This document shows, one piece after another, positions 15,703 through 24,595 of a stretch of DNA of 64,000 nt. The position numbers were made by a program, and so were the translations under genes. Source of the stretch: Osedax symbiont Rs1 (GTDB taxonomy: Bacteria > Pseudomonadota > Gammaproteobacteria > Pseudomonadales > Balneatricaceae); NCBI GenBank assembly GCA_000416275.1, contig ASZJ01000056.1, positions 2,804 to 66,803 of the forward strand, written 5' to 3'. Position 1 is the first letter of the stretch, and every line of letters begins with the position of its first letter. The notes under the pieces are model-generated. The model was given only the letters and a program-made list of their open reading frames with translations, did no database searches and was not told the origin of the DNA.

Positions 15703-16326
15703 TTATTTTGCCATTTGTGTCTGTATACCGCAACCTTTTAGCACAATTTTTATTAATGTGTTGGTGGCATCCTCGTAATCTTGTTGGCTAATAGAGTCTG
15801 TTTTCAGGTGGAGTTTAATTTGCCAGTTAAAATCGGCGTAGGTTTGGGTAGATGCCCAGAGGCTGAATAATAAATGCAGTGGATTAACATCATCCATCAT
15901 CCCCTTATCGATCCACTGTTGAAGTTTGGCGGTGGAGTTGTGCGTTTGCTGAACCAATTTTTCAATGATGTCAGCGGGTAGATGCGGAGCGCCGTGCAGA
16001 ATCTCATTAGCGAAAACTTTGGAAGCGTATGGATGCTTTTTCGAAATTTCGATTTTAAGCTTTATATAGTCGATTAGCGCGGAGCCGGGATCATCATATT
16101 GATCAAAGGGCTGGGTTGCCATCAGCAGTGGCTCAATAAAGCTTTCTAACACGTTGCGGTACAACATTTCTTTACTTGCAAAATAATAGTAAATATTAGC
16201 TTTTGGCAAGTCGATTTTTTTAGCGATATTGACAATTTTGCTACCGGCGTAACCGTGATTGGCGAACTCTTCACAAGCTGCGTTTAAAATGATAGTTTTT
16301 TTCTGTTGGCGAATGCGTGGTGGCAT
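15703..16326 (-). CDS. TetR-family regulator, RutR-like
   Basis: 207 residues. The N-terminal helix-turn-helix (about 10-58) contains ANHGYAGSKIVNIAKKIDLPKANIYYYFASKEMLY. The C-terminal domain resembles the RutR/YcdC type (ISKKHPYASKVFANEILHGAPHLP). RutR senses pyrimidines and controls pyrimidine and purine breakdown. The gene sits on the same strand as guaD and xdhABC but 1.3 kb away across repeat-rich DNA, so control of the purine genes is plausible, not shown. Confidence 0.82.
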   Translation of the reverse strand: MPPRIRQQKKTIILNAACEEFANHGYAGSKIVNIAKKIDLPKANIYYYFASKEMLYRNVLESFIEPLLMATQPFDQYDDPGSALIDYIKLKIEISKKHPYASKVFANEILHGAPHLPADIIEKLVQQTHNSTAKLQQWIDKGMMDDVNPLHLLFSLWASTQTYADFNWQIKLHLKTDSISQQDYEDATNTLIKIVLKGCGIQTQMAK

Positions 16327-16584
16327 AACTGGGTTGGTACCTTAAATTAAAAAGCTTAAGCTCTTGTAATTATTAGGCTAACGCTAAATTTTTGCAATGC
16401 TAGGATGATCAAAAAGCACGTTTATTGGCGGCTACCTCAGTAAAACAATCGCGTTGCTGTATCTATAGGCGATAAAGCGCAAGAGTGGTGGCGCAGTGTG
16501 CCGTTAAATATAGTGTATAGCAGAGTCTTAATCCTAGCAGATTGATCATCATACTTCGCTTAAGCTTGGTGGCTATAGAATAAA
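16327..16584. other. Gene-free stretch upstream of the TetR gene
   Basis: Contains the TetR promoter region by position. No consensus promoter or operator could be picked with confidence, and no gene is present. Confidence 0.4.
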
Positions 16585-16792
16585 CCTGAATCCGTGACTT
16601 CAAAGTGAATACAGAGTGTAAGATATTGGTTTTACAGTGGAATTGAAAAATATTAGCTGCAAGCTCATATGCGTCTTGCATTCGCTAAATAAATGCATCC
16701 GTGCATAAAACCCATAGGTGCAGTGGGCATTTTTTAAACCGCTTTATAATCAAGAGCTTGTGCTATGTGGTGCAGTGAGTCACTGATTCAGG
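16585..16792. mobile_element. Repeat family B (long subtype), 208 bp, with target duplication
   Basis: Starts CCTGAATCCGTGACTTC and ends GAGTCACTGATTCAGG, inverse to each other. It is flanked by a perfect 5-bp duplication ATAAA (16580-16584 and 16793-16797). Orientation is reversed relative to 26778. It carries about 48 bp of extra interior that the short subtype lacks. Confidence 0.85.
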
Positions 16793-17616
16793 ATAAAGTC
16801 ATTAATAGCAAAGGTTAAGTGAAGAGTTGCGAGTTGATGGTCATATGATTGTAAATTCCAAATCAATCCCTAGAAATCTGCAGAATGCGGGTAGAACAAG
16901 CTTCGATCATAAAAACTTAACTCGCAGCTTATTATGCTCATCATGGCTTTGTTTTTCTCTGTTAGCTCTGTGGTGGAAAATCTTTAAAAGACAGTTTTAC
17001 CACAGAGGGCACAGAGGTCACAGAGGAGGGACTTAAAAGACTAAAACCTAGAAGATTGTTGTTTTGCTAAGAATTAGATTGGTTGGTTTTAGGGTTTTCT
17101 CTGTGTAGCGAAGCGCCTCTGTACAGAGGAGGGATTTAACAGATTAAGGCCTAGAGATTTTCTGTCTTTCTAAATTTCTTGATTTTAATGTTTTCTCTGT
17201 GCAGCGAAGCGCCTCTGTGACCTCTGTGGTGGAAAATTCTTTAAAGTCTTGGTTTACCACAGAGGAGGGGCTTAAAGACTTAAATGAAAAGTGATGCGTT
17301 GTAGGTCAAGTGTTTTGAAATTTAAAAGCAATCGCTAGAAATTAGCAGTATGCCATTACTTTTATAGCTTCAATACTTAACCTGCAACTTGTTCTTGTCA
17401 GCATGGTTTTGTGTATTCTTCGTGTGGCGCAGTGTCTCTGTGGTGAATAAATCTTTAAAAGATGACTCCCGTACTCCAGGGGCACCGAGCTAATCAGGTA
17501 GTGTTATTAAACTCACCGTTAAATCAATATATTACACGCAGTGTCTAGTCATAAGCCACGGTTTTAGCTGCTAAGCTATTCTGCAGTTACTTAGTCTAAG
17601 TGCGACCAGACTTCAG
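16793..17616. repeat. Repeat-rich region with CACAGAGG modules (family C)
   Basis: No gene. Modules built from (T)CTCTGTGGTGGAAAA-TCTTTAAA and ACCACAGAGG recur. The first has a 9-bp stem 16966-16974/16999-17007 followed by tandem CACAGAGG-type octamers to about 17028. A second degenerate unit lies around 17097-17150 (CTGTGTAGCGAAGCGCCTCTG). A third at 17194-17270 has the stem CCTCTGTGGT/ACCACAGAGG, and a weak fourth lies near 17420-17470. GCGAAGCGCCTCTGT occurs twice. The short frames here are by-products of the repeats. Confidence 0.7.
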
Positions 17617-18942
17617 TTAAGCGGGCTTTTTATAGACACATTCGCCGAAGCTATAAGTAGCTGCTATCGCTCGATCATCGCCTAAGATCATCAGTATGAA
17701 CAATTGCTCTTCGATACTGGTCACGTTTTTCATTCTGTATTCCATCAGCGGTGTGGCTGCTAAATCCAAAATGACGAAGTCCGCTTCTGTGCCCGCTGCT
17801 AAGTTGCCTATTTTATCTGCTAGCTGTAAAGCTTCAGCCCCTGCCAGAGTGGCTAGATAGAAGGCTTTAAATGGATTCATTTGCTGTTGAGCGAGCTGGC
17901 AGACTTTATAGGCTTCCTGCATCGTCTGTAGCATGGAAAAGCTGGTTCCACCTCCTATGTCGGTCCCCAGTGCTACTTTTACTTGGTGTCGCTGCATTTT
18001 TTTGAGGTTGAATAGGCCGCTGCCCAAAAATGTATTTGAAGTGGGACAGAATGCCACGGCGGAATCGGTCTGTGCTAGGCGTTGACACTCGCTATCATCT
18101 AAGTGGATGGCGTGGGCAAAAACGGATCTCGGGGTCAGCAAGTTAAAGCGATCGTATACATCTAGATAATTTTTGCTCTCGGGAAAGAGTTCGTTTACCC
18201 AGGCAATTTCCTGTTTGTTTTCACTGAGGTGGGTGTGTAGGTAAACATCTGGGTACTCTTGGAGCAGCTTGCCGGCCATTGCCAATTGTTGCTCTGAGCT
18301 GGTCGGAGCAAATCTGGGGGTGACCGCGTAACTGAGACGATTTTTGCCATGGTAGCGCTCGATTAGCTCTTTGGAGTCATCGTAGCTGGATTGTGGCGTA
18401 TCGGTGAGATAATCGGGGGCGTTGCGATCCATCATTACCTTTCCGGCAATCATCCGTAAATGTTGCTTATCCGCCTCATCAAAAAAGGCCTCTACCGACT
18501 CTTTATGCACGGTGCCGAAAACTAGCGCCGTGGTGGTGCCATTTTTTAGCAGTTCTTGAATAAAAAATTTGGCCGTTTCCCGACAGTGCTGTAAGTCGCT
18601 AAATTTTCCCTCCGCCGGAAAGGTGTAGTTTTCCAGCCAGTCTAATAATTGCTCACCGAAGGATGCCACGACTCCCGTTTGAGGATAGTGAATATGGGTG
18701 TCGATAAAACCGGGGACGATTAATTTGTTGTGATGCTCTGTGACGGCGATGTTTGGATATAGTTGCAATACTTGTTCAGCATCACCAATCTGTTGAATCA
18801 GCCCTTCTTTAACGATGATCACCCCGTCGGCTAAGTACTGGTAAGTACTTTCAATGCTGCTATCGGCGGCGTCGATTTGCTGGTCTGGATCTGCGAGGCA
18901 ATGTAAAATGGCGCTGCGATGCGCCGTGACTGAACTGTTCAT
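17617..18942 (-). CDS. guaD: Guanine deaminase
   Basis: Converts guanine to xanthine and ammonia, feeding xanthine dehydrogenase encoded next to it. The 441-residue amidohydrolase has the zinc ligands in FIDTHIHYPQ (HxH near residue 83), YLHTHLSE (about 239), VFAHAIHLDD (about 275) and ALGTDIGGG (about 325). The family motif DTHIHYPQTGVVASFGEQLLDWLENYTFP is complete. Start at ATG 18942 with AAGAG 8 bases upstream. It lies 302 bp downstream of xdhC on the same strand, separated by a decayed family B repeat. Confidence 0.95.
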   Translation of the reverse strand: MNSSVTAHRSAILHCLADPDQQIDAADSSIESTYQYLADGVIIVKEGLIQQIGDAEQVLQLYPNIAVTEHHNKLIVPGFIDTHIHYPQTGVVASFGEQLLDWLENYTFPAEGKFSDLQHCRETAKFFIQELLKNGTTTALVFGTVHKESVEAFFDEADKQHLRMIAGKVMMDRNAPDYLTDTPQSSYDDSKELIERYHGKNRLSYAVTPRFAPTSSEQQLAMAGKLLQEYPDVYLHTHLSENKQEIAWVNELFPESKNYLDVYDRFNLLTPRSVFAHAIHLDDSECQRLAQTDSAVAFCPTSNTFLGSGLFNLKKMQRHQVKVALGTDIGGGTSFSMLQTMQEAYKVCQLAQQQMNPFKAFYLATLAGAEALQLADKIGNLAAGTEADFVILDLAATPLMEYRMKNVTSIEEQLFILMILGDDRAIAATYSFGECVYKKPA

Positions 18943-19097
18943 GGTCGGTACTCTTGACTGTTGTTGACTAAATATTTTTCTGCTTGAAAACTAACTAATT
19001 TATGTGCTGCAGCCGAAAACTCAGCTATCCAGTTACTTTTTCGATGATCTATTAGAGCTGATCGTCGTTTATGCTAGGTGCGTGGATGCTTTTAACA
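18943..19097. other. Upstream region of guaD
   Basis: No gene; the guaD promoter is expected here or within the adjoining repeat, but no clear consensus is seen. Confidence 0.35.
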
Positions 19098-19264
19098 GGC
19101 TGACATTCTAACTGAGATATATAATAACTAATTGATTTTACTAAGGTTAGAATCTTTTTTTTGGCTCTGAATTTTATACATAAGAGCGGGTAGTTAAAAT
19201 TTTTCAAGACCAAGGTAAAGCCAATATTTTACACTATGTAATCACTAGGAAGCCACGGTTTCAG
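19098..19264. mobile_element. Decayed family B repeat overlapping the 3' end of xdhC
   Basis: Read on the minus strand from 19264, the sequence starts CCTGAAACCGTGGCTTC, then TTACATAGTGTAAAATATTGG and CTTGAAAAATTT. It matches the family B terminus and interior step by step (AATTGATTTTACTAAGGTTAGAA corresponds to ATTGATTATACAGCGGTTAGAA). The far end near 19098 is poorly conserved. The xdhC stop codon lies inside it. Confidence 0.6.
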
Positions 19265-20135
19265 GACGATCACTGGCAATGATCTCAGTTGCGTTATCTT
19301 TAATCGCAGCAGCAGGGGATGATTGCCGGTCAGCTGGATCGTCGCGGTTGTAAAAATCGATTAGTTGAGCGCTGACCGACACGGCTATTTCCATCGGTAA
19401 CTTACCTTTATTTGCTGGCGCTTGGCTGTTTTCTCGGGAGTCTGTCAGCCCTATCGGGCAGCAAATACTCTCAATTTGCTCGGCGCTATATCCTTTTCGA
19501 GCGAGCCGCAGTTGAAATTTTTTCCATTTAGTGGCCGAGCCAATTAAACCGATAAAAGCGGGTTGTGGCTGCTTTAACAGCGCCTCGCACAAGCTTTGAT
19601 CCAGTTGATGGTTGTGCGTCATAATTAACACGTAGCTGTGATCGGCCAGCTGACTAACCACCGAGACCAGATCTTGCTGAATGATTTTAGTGGTATTCTC
19701 GGGAATCTGCTCAGGGAATAATTCTGCTCTACTATCGATCCATTGCACCGCGCAGGGAAGTTGCCCGAGAATCGGCACTAGCGCCTTGGCAATGTGGCCC
19801 GCGCCAAAAATCGCAACCTTCTGTTTGGCGGGGTAAAAAGCTTCAAACAGTAATTCTAGCTGCCCACCACAGCACTGTCCCAGGCTCGGCCCCAGTGAAA
19901 AACTTTTGATAAAGGCCTGTGAGTCGTGGTCTTCTAAGATCTGTCGAGCTAGCTTGATCGCTTGGTGTTCAAGGTGTCCGCCCCCAATGCTGTAATAGCT
20001 TTTTCGGCCACTGACCAGCATTTTGCTACCGGATGCCCTAGGTGTTGAGCCCTTGGTGGAAAATATAGTCACTAAGACACAAGCTTCTCCGCGCTGGGTT
20101 AGTTGCGCCAAGCTGGCATTCCAACTGGTATTCAA
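19245..20135 (-). CDS. xdhC: Xanthine dehydrogenase accessory protein XdhC
   Basis: Binds the molybdenum cofactor and helps insert the sulphurated form into xanthine dehydrogenase. The 296-residue protein has the XdhC pattern: GEACVLVTIFSTKGSTPRASGSKM, GGGHLEHQAI, then a Rossmann domain with VAIFGAGHIAKAL and VLIMTHNHQLDQ, and IGLIGSATKWKKF. The start is TTG at 20135, supported by GGGAG 7 bases upstream; it overlaps the xdhB stop. The C-terminal residues PETVAS and the stop are encoded by a family B repeat, so the original C-terminus was probably replaced. Third gene of the xdhABC operon. Confidence 0.93.
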   Translation of the reverse strand: MNTSWNASLAQLTQRGEACVLVTIFSTKGSTPRASGSKMLVSGRKSYYSIGGGHLEHQAIKLARQILEDHDSQAFIKSFSLGPSLGQCCGGQLELLFEAFYPAKQKVAIFGAGHIAKALVPILGQLPCAVQWIDSRAELFPEQIPENTTKIIQQDLVSVVSQLADHSYVLIMTHNHQLDQSLCEALLKQPQPAFIGLIGSATKWKKFQLRLARKGYSAEQIESICCPIGLTDSRENSQAPANKGKLPMEIAVSVSAQLIDFYNRDDPADRQSSPAAAIKDNATEIIASDRPETVAS

Positions 20136-22519
20136 TGTTTAACTCCCGGTGCTGAATGCGCCATTTTTTGCGACTGGGCACTCTGCACTGCCCATAGAAT
20201 TGCCTCTGGTGTAGCGGGGGTGTTTAGCTGGGGCTGGCACGAGTAATTGCTCAGGCTGGCCACTGCATCTTTTAGTGCGCACCATACTGAAATACCTAAC
20301 ATAAAGGGCGGTTCACCGACTGCTTTTGAATGAAATACCGTGTCTTCAGGGTTTTTTCGGTTTTCCAGCAGTTTCACTCTAAAGTCATTCGGTGTATCGG
20401 TAATCGCCGGTATTTTATAGCTCATTGGATTGCTAGTGAGTAATTTACCCGCATCATCCCAGACTAACTCTTCCATCGTTAACCAGCCCATGCCCTGAAT
20501 AAATCCGCCTTCAACTTGACCGATGTCGATGCGCGGGTTGAGCGAATCACCGACGTCGTGCAGAATATCGGCCCGCAACACTTTGTATTCACCGGTCAAA
20601 GTATCAATGATGACCTCGGAGCAGGCCATGCCAAATGCGTAGTAATAAAAAGGGTTTCCCGTCGCCTGCTCGCGATCGTAAAATATCTTTGGAGTGCGAT
20701 AAAAGCCGGTACTCGAAAGAGAGACCTGGGCAAAATAGGCCTGCTGTACCAATTCGGCAAAACTGACGATTTTTTGTGCGAGTTTGACGTGATTGTTAAC
20801 AAAGATAATTTGCTCTGCGCTGACCCCATAATGTGCCTGGGCAAAGGTGATTAAACGCTGCTTAATGGTACGGGCCGCATTTTGTGCTGCTTTGCCATTC
20901 AGGTCAGTGCCGGATGAGGCGGCAGTGGGGGAGGTGTTCGGCACTTTATCGGTGTTGGTGGCAGAGACTAAAATGTGCTCGATATCTACCTGAAATTCCT
21001 GTGCGACAATTTGTGCCACTTTGGTATTCAAGCCCTGGCCCATTTCCGTGCCGCCATGATTCAAGTGGATGCTGCCATCCGTGTAAATATGCAGTAACGC
21101 ACCGCCTTGGTTTAAAAAGGTAGCGGTGAAAGAAATGCCAAACTTAACGGGCGTCAGGGCCAGTCCTTTCTTCATGTAGCTGTGCTGTTGATTAAAGGTG
21201 ATAATTTCTTGGCGGCGCTGCTGATAACTACTACTTTGTTCAAGCTCAGCGGTCATCTCATCCAGTAAATTACCGGTGACCGTTTGCCCGTAGTGAGTAA
21301 TATTTCGCTGCTCTTTTTGATAGTAATTGAGCTTGCGAATGGACAGTGGATCCGCCTGTAAATGTCTGGCTATGTGATCCATGATGTTTTCTATAGCGAG
21401 CATCCCTTGAGGTCCGCCAAAACCGCGGTACGCCGTGTTAGACGCGCGGTGGGTTTTACAGCGGTAGCCGGTAATTTCTGCATTACCCAGATAATATGCA
21501 TTATCAGCGTGGAACATAGCGCGATCCACGATTGAGCCTGAGAGGTCTGGCGAGTAGCCGCAATCGGCAAATAAATCCAGCTTTAAGCCCATTAACAAAC
21601 CCTCATCAGTAAAGCCTACTTGATACTCTACTAAAAATGGGTGACGTTTGCCGGTCATACGCATATCTAGCTCACGGGGCAGGCGCATTTTGCAGGGTTT
21701 ACCGGTTAAGTGGGAGGCGAGTGCCGCCAGGCAAGCAGGTTGCGCCGCCTGGGTCTCTTTGCCACCAAAGCCGCCGCCCATACGTCGCATATCCACCATG
21801 ACTTTATGCAGCGGGACGGCAATGACTTGTGCGACTAGCTTTTGTACTTCGCTGGGGTGCTGGGTGGAGGCAAATACCAACATGCCTCCCTCTTCGGTGG
21901 GTACAGTGCTACAAATTTGTGTCTCTAAGTAAAAGTGTTCCTGCCCGCCGATTAACAGCTGTCCGGTTAAACGTTGAGCGGCCTCTTGGATACCGCGCTG
22001 TGCATCACCGATCGTATGGCGATGCGGCTCCATCACATAATGCTTCAAGTGATGGGCCTGTTTAACATCTAAAACAGCTGCTAAGGGCTGTATATCGACA
22101 ACAGCCAGTGCCGCAGCGGCTTTCGCAATCGCCATGGACTGGGCGGCGACAATCGCGATAACTTGCCCGACATATTCTACTTTATCTTGCGTTAGTAATG
22201 GATCGCCGGGTAAAACGGGACCGATATCAGCATGCCCTGGTATATCATCGGCAGTGATTACCCGTTCCACACCGGCAACTTGACGACATTCATCTAGATT
22301 TATAGCTAAAATATTACCGTGCGCAACGGTACTTAAAATGGGGTACAAGTGTAGTTGATTGGGAAATTCCAGGCGATCATCAATATAAATAGCCTCCCCT
22401 GTTACATGGCGTTGGGCGCTTTCATGCGGGACCTTTTTTCCGGCGCCAGTCTTGAGATTTTCCTGGGTTTTTGCGAGCATTTCACTATGGCTTAGTCGAT
22501 GTTGGGGCTGATTAGACAT
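20132..22519 (-). CDS. xdhB: Xanthine dehydrogenase, molybdopterin-binding subunit
   Basis: The molybdenum subunit that oxidises hypoxanthine and xanthine to urate. 795 residues from the ATG at 22519, which has GAGG about 10 bases upstream and overlaps the xdhA stop by 8 bases; an open frame extends 12 codons further to 22555. Motifs: RRMGGGFGGKETQ, the substrate-binding TAYRGFGGPQGM, HGGTEMGQGLNTK, and the catalytic glutamate in KAVGEPPFMLG near the C-terminus. Works with XdhA and needs XdhC for cofactor insertion. Size and motifs match the bacterial XdhB type. Confidence 0.96.
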   Translation of the reverse strand: MSNQPQHRLSHSEMLAKTQENLKTGAGKKVPHESAQRHVTGEAIYIDDRLEFPNQLHLYPILSTVAHGNILAINLDECRQVAGVERVITADDIPGHADIGPVLPGDPLLTQDKVEYVGQVIAIVAAQSMAIAKAAAALAVVDIQPLAAVLDVKQAHHLKHYVMEPHRHTIGDAQRGIQEAAQRLTGQLLIGGQEHFYLETQICSTVPTEEGGMLVFASTQHPSEVQKLVAQVIAVPLHKVMVDMRRMGGGFGGKETQAAQPACLAALASHLTGKPCKMRLPRELDMRMTGKRHPFLVEYQVGFTDEGLLMGLKLDLFADCGYSPDLSGSIVDRAMFHADNAYYLGNAEITGYRCKTHRASNTAYRGFGGPQGMLAIENIMDHIARHLQADPLSIRKLNYYQKEQRNITHYGQTVTGNLLDEMTAELEQSSSYQQRRQEIITFNQQHSYMKKGLALTPVKFGISFTATFLNQGGALLHIYTDGSIHLNHGGTEMGQGLNTKVAQIVAQEFQVDIEHILVSATNTDKVPNTSPTAASSGTDLNGKAAQNAARTIKQRLITFAQAHYGVSAEQIIFVNNHVKLAQKIVSFAELVQQAYFAQVSLSSTGFYRTPKIFYDREQATGNPFYYYAFGMACSEVIIDTLTGEYKVLRADILHDVGDSLNPRIDIGQVEGGFIQGMGWLTMEELVWDDAGKLLTSNPMSYKIPAITDTPNDFRVKLLENRKNPEDTVFHSKAVGEPPFMLGISVWCALKDAVASLSNYSCQPQLNTPATPEAILWAVQSAQSQKMAHSAPGVKH

Positions 22520-24041
22520 AATCAAAAATCCTCGTTTTATGGGCCTTTGTGTCATCTACTTGCAATTCGATATACAGTTTTCGCAATAAATTTTGCGCGA
22601 CCAGTAACCGGTAGTCACTGCTCGCTCTGAAATCAGACATCGGTGTGAAATCTTTAGCTAAGTTAGCGAGAGCCGCTTCAATATTTTGTTGAGTAAAGGT
22701 TTTGCCTAGCAGTGCCGCCTCGGTCAGCTTAGCTCTTTTGGGGGTGGCTGCCATGCCGCCATAAGCGAGTTTAATGGCGATGATTGTTCGCTGCTGGTCG
22801 AGGTGGATGTAACTCGCTGCACAAATCGCTGAAATGTCATCGTCGAGTCTTTTCGAGACTTTATACACTTTAAAAGCATAGCCTGAGCAATCGCTAGCTG
22901 GCAGCAGAGTGTCCAGGGGAGCTAAAGATTGAGCGGCAGGTAGAGGGATAATTATTTTTTCAATAAACTCACCTGACGCCAAGCTGGTTTTTCGGTAATC
23001 GATAAAGAAATCTTCGAGTTCTACCTGTCTGGTTTGAGTGCCTTTACGCAACTGCAGCTTGGCACTGAGAGCGATCAGTGCAGGAGGGGTGTCGCCGATC
23101 GGGGAGGCGTTGGCAATGTTTCCGCCGAGCGTGCCTTGATGGCGTATTTGCAGCGAGGCGAAGCGTTCTAATAACTGCGCAAAATCATCAAAGTAAGGGG
23201 CAATTTTTTGCTGGCATAAATGCAGAGAAAGAGCTGCTCCGATTTCAATTTGTCGATCATTAACAGTAAATATTTGTAATTGGCTGACCTGATTAATAGA
23301 GATTAACTGGTGGTAGCGCTGCGCGTGCTGAGTAATACCAATCGCTAAATCCGTGCCTCCAGCGACTAGTGTACTGTCGGGATAAGTGAGCAGGAGCTGC
23401 GCCAATTGATCAATATTTTTAGGCATATAACAGTGGTGTTGATCGTCACTGAGCACCGTGCTCTGCTGGCCAGATTGGTTGTTGATCAGTAATAACTGGG
23501 CGATAGTGTGCGCTTGATCGGTCGAGAACTGATCATCATCAGGGGTGTTTAAGGTCTGTTCAGCGGCTTTGTAAATGGCATTATAGCCAGTGCAGCGACA
23601 TAAATTTCCGGCGAGGGTTTGCTGCACCTGATGCCGGTCATCGCTAGTGTTGGTATCTTGCTGCTGTTGATTCTTTTTTAGGGCAAATAATGACATCACG
23701 AATCCCGGTGTGCAAAAACCGCACTGGGAGCCATCGGTATCGACCATCGCCTGTTGGCAGCTGTGTAATTGCTGCTGATTTTTTAAATCTTCGACGGTAA
23801 TTAACTGCTTGCCGTCTAAGCTGCTGATCAAGGTAATACAGGCATTAATATTTTTATAGAGCAACTGCTGGTTTGGGGCTAGTTCAGCGGTGACAACCGT
23901 GCAGGCGCCACAATCTCCCGAGGCGCAGCCCTCTTTGGTGCCGGTGCGCTGCCGGTGATTTCTTAAGTACTCTAATACCGTGGTATTCGGATCGATACTG
24001 TGCAAGGTGGTCTTGTCATTATTGAGCAAAAATTCAATCAC
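22512..24041 (-). CDS. xdhA: Xanthine dehydrogenase, iron-sulphur/FAD subunit
   Basis: Electron-transfer subunit with two [2Fe-2S] clusters and FAD. The best start is GTG at 24041, with AAGGAG exactly 7 bases upstream, giving MIEFLLNNDK as in relatives; the frame reaches an ATG at 24080, but that extension looks untranslated. The first cluster is bound by KEGCASGDCGACTVV, the second by QCGFCTPGFV and GNLCRCTGYNAI. The FAD part has LVAGGTDLAIG and HQGTLGGNIANASPIGD. First gene of xdhA-xdhB-xdhC, with short overlaps that imply coupled translation. A family A repeat begins 115 bp upstream. Confidence 0.96.
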   Translation of the reverse strand: MIEFLLNNDKTTLHSIDPNTTVLEYLRNHRQRTGTKEGCASGDCGACTVVTAELAPNQQLLYKNINACITLISSLDGKQLITVEDLKNQQQLHSCQQAMVDTDGSQCGFCTPGFVMSLFALKKNQQQQDTNTSDDRHQVQQTLAGNLCRCTGYNAIYKAAEQTLNTPDDDQFSTDQAHTIAQLLLINNQSGQQSTVLSDDQHHCYMPKNIDQLAQLLLTYPDSTLVAGGTDLAIGITQHAQRYHQLISINQVSQLQIFTVNDRQIEIGAALSLHLCQQKIAPYFDDFAQLLERFASLQIRHQGTLGGNIANASPIGDTPPALIALSAKLQLRKGTQTRQVELEDFFIDYRKTSLASGEFIEKIIIPLPAAQSLAPLDTLLPASDCSGYAFKVYKVSKRLDDDISAICAASYIHLDQQRTIIAIKLAYGGMAATPKRAKLTEAALLGKTFTQQNIEAALANLAKDFTPMSDFRASSDYRLLVAQNLLRKLYIELQVDDTKAHKTRIFDYV

Positions 24042-24595
24042 TTTAGCGCTCCTTATTTTTATATTTATTGTGGCGTCCATATCCGCAACATCCGCAACTT
24101 TTCAGCTCCTTTGGTGACGGCTGCACTGATCGATAATCAATGGATTAGTTTCATTGAGACCTTTGCATAACTACTGCGCTCGGTAATACGGCGTTAAAAA
24201 CCGGCTCAACATGCTCATTTACACCAGTAAGCTCCGCTATTTCGCCAGTTTTTGCCTTGTCTTATCTTCGCTCGCAACGTTATGCAAAGGTCTCTCATTA
24301 AACTAAAAGCTGACTTTTGGGTCAAGTATTTTTAACTGGCTTATTAAGCAATAATTGCTATATCGGCAATTTTGGGAGGCTTTTAATAAATCACATATGG
24401 CCCAGGTGCGCAGTGATCTGGGTTTTGTGCGTGGATCTAGCTGCAAAGTGCTGACTGCCAGATTAGATTATTTAAGTATTCCAAATAGGAATCAATACTA
24501 CAAATATTATTCGTTTTGATAATTCTTTTAACTAGAGAATAATGTCACCAATCAATGCTAATTTTAAATTATAAAATAATTACCTAAGGAAGATC
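24042..24595. other. Divergent intergenic region between xdhA and the EamA gene
   Basis: 554 bp holding one complete family A repeat (24156-24294). Promoters of both flanking operons must lie here. The xdhA promoter is either within the 115 bp before the repeat or inside or beyond the repeat. No gene. Confidence 0.5.
24156..24294. mobile_element. Repeat family A (MITE-like), 139 bp, subtype a, inverted
   Basis: Ends GAGACCTTTGCATAAC and GTTATGCAAAGGTCTC are perfect inverse repeats of 16 bp. They are flanked by the 5-bp duplication TCATT (24151-24155, 24295-24299). Read on the minus strand it aligns with the other copies but lacks the internal CAGTGTGCCCC repeat units. Confidence 0.9.

Noticed and set aside
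16463..17036. Two frames of about 70 codons
   Set aside because: Both are made of family B and family C repeat sequence.
24042..24080. 13-codon upstream extension of XdhA to an ATG
   Set aside because: The GTG at 24041 has AAGGAG at ideal spacing and yields the family N-terminus.
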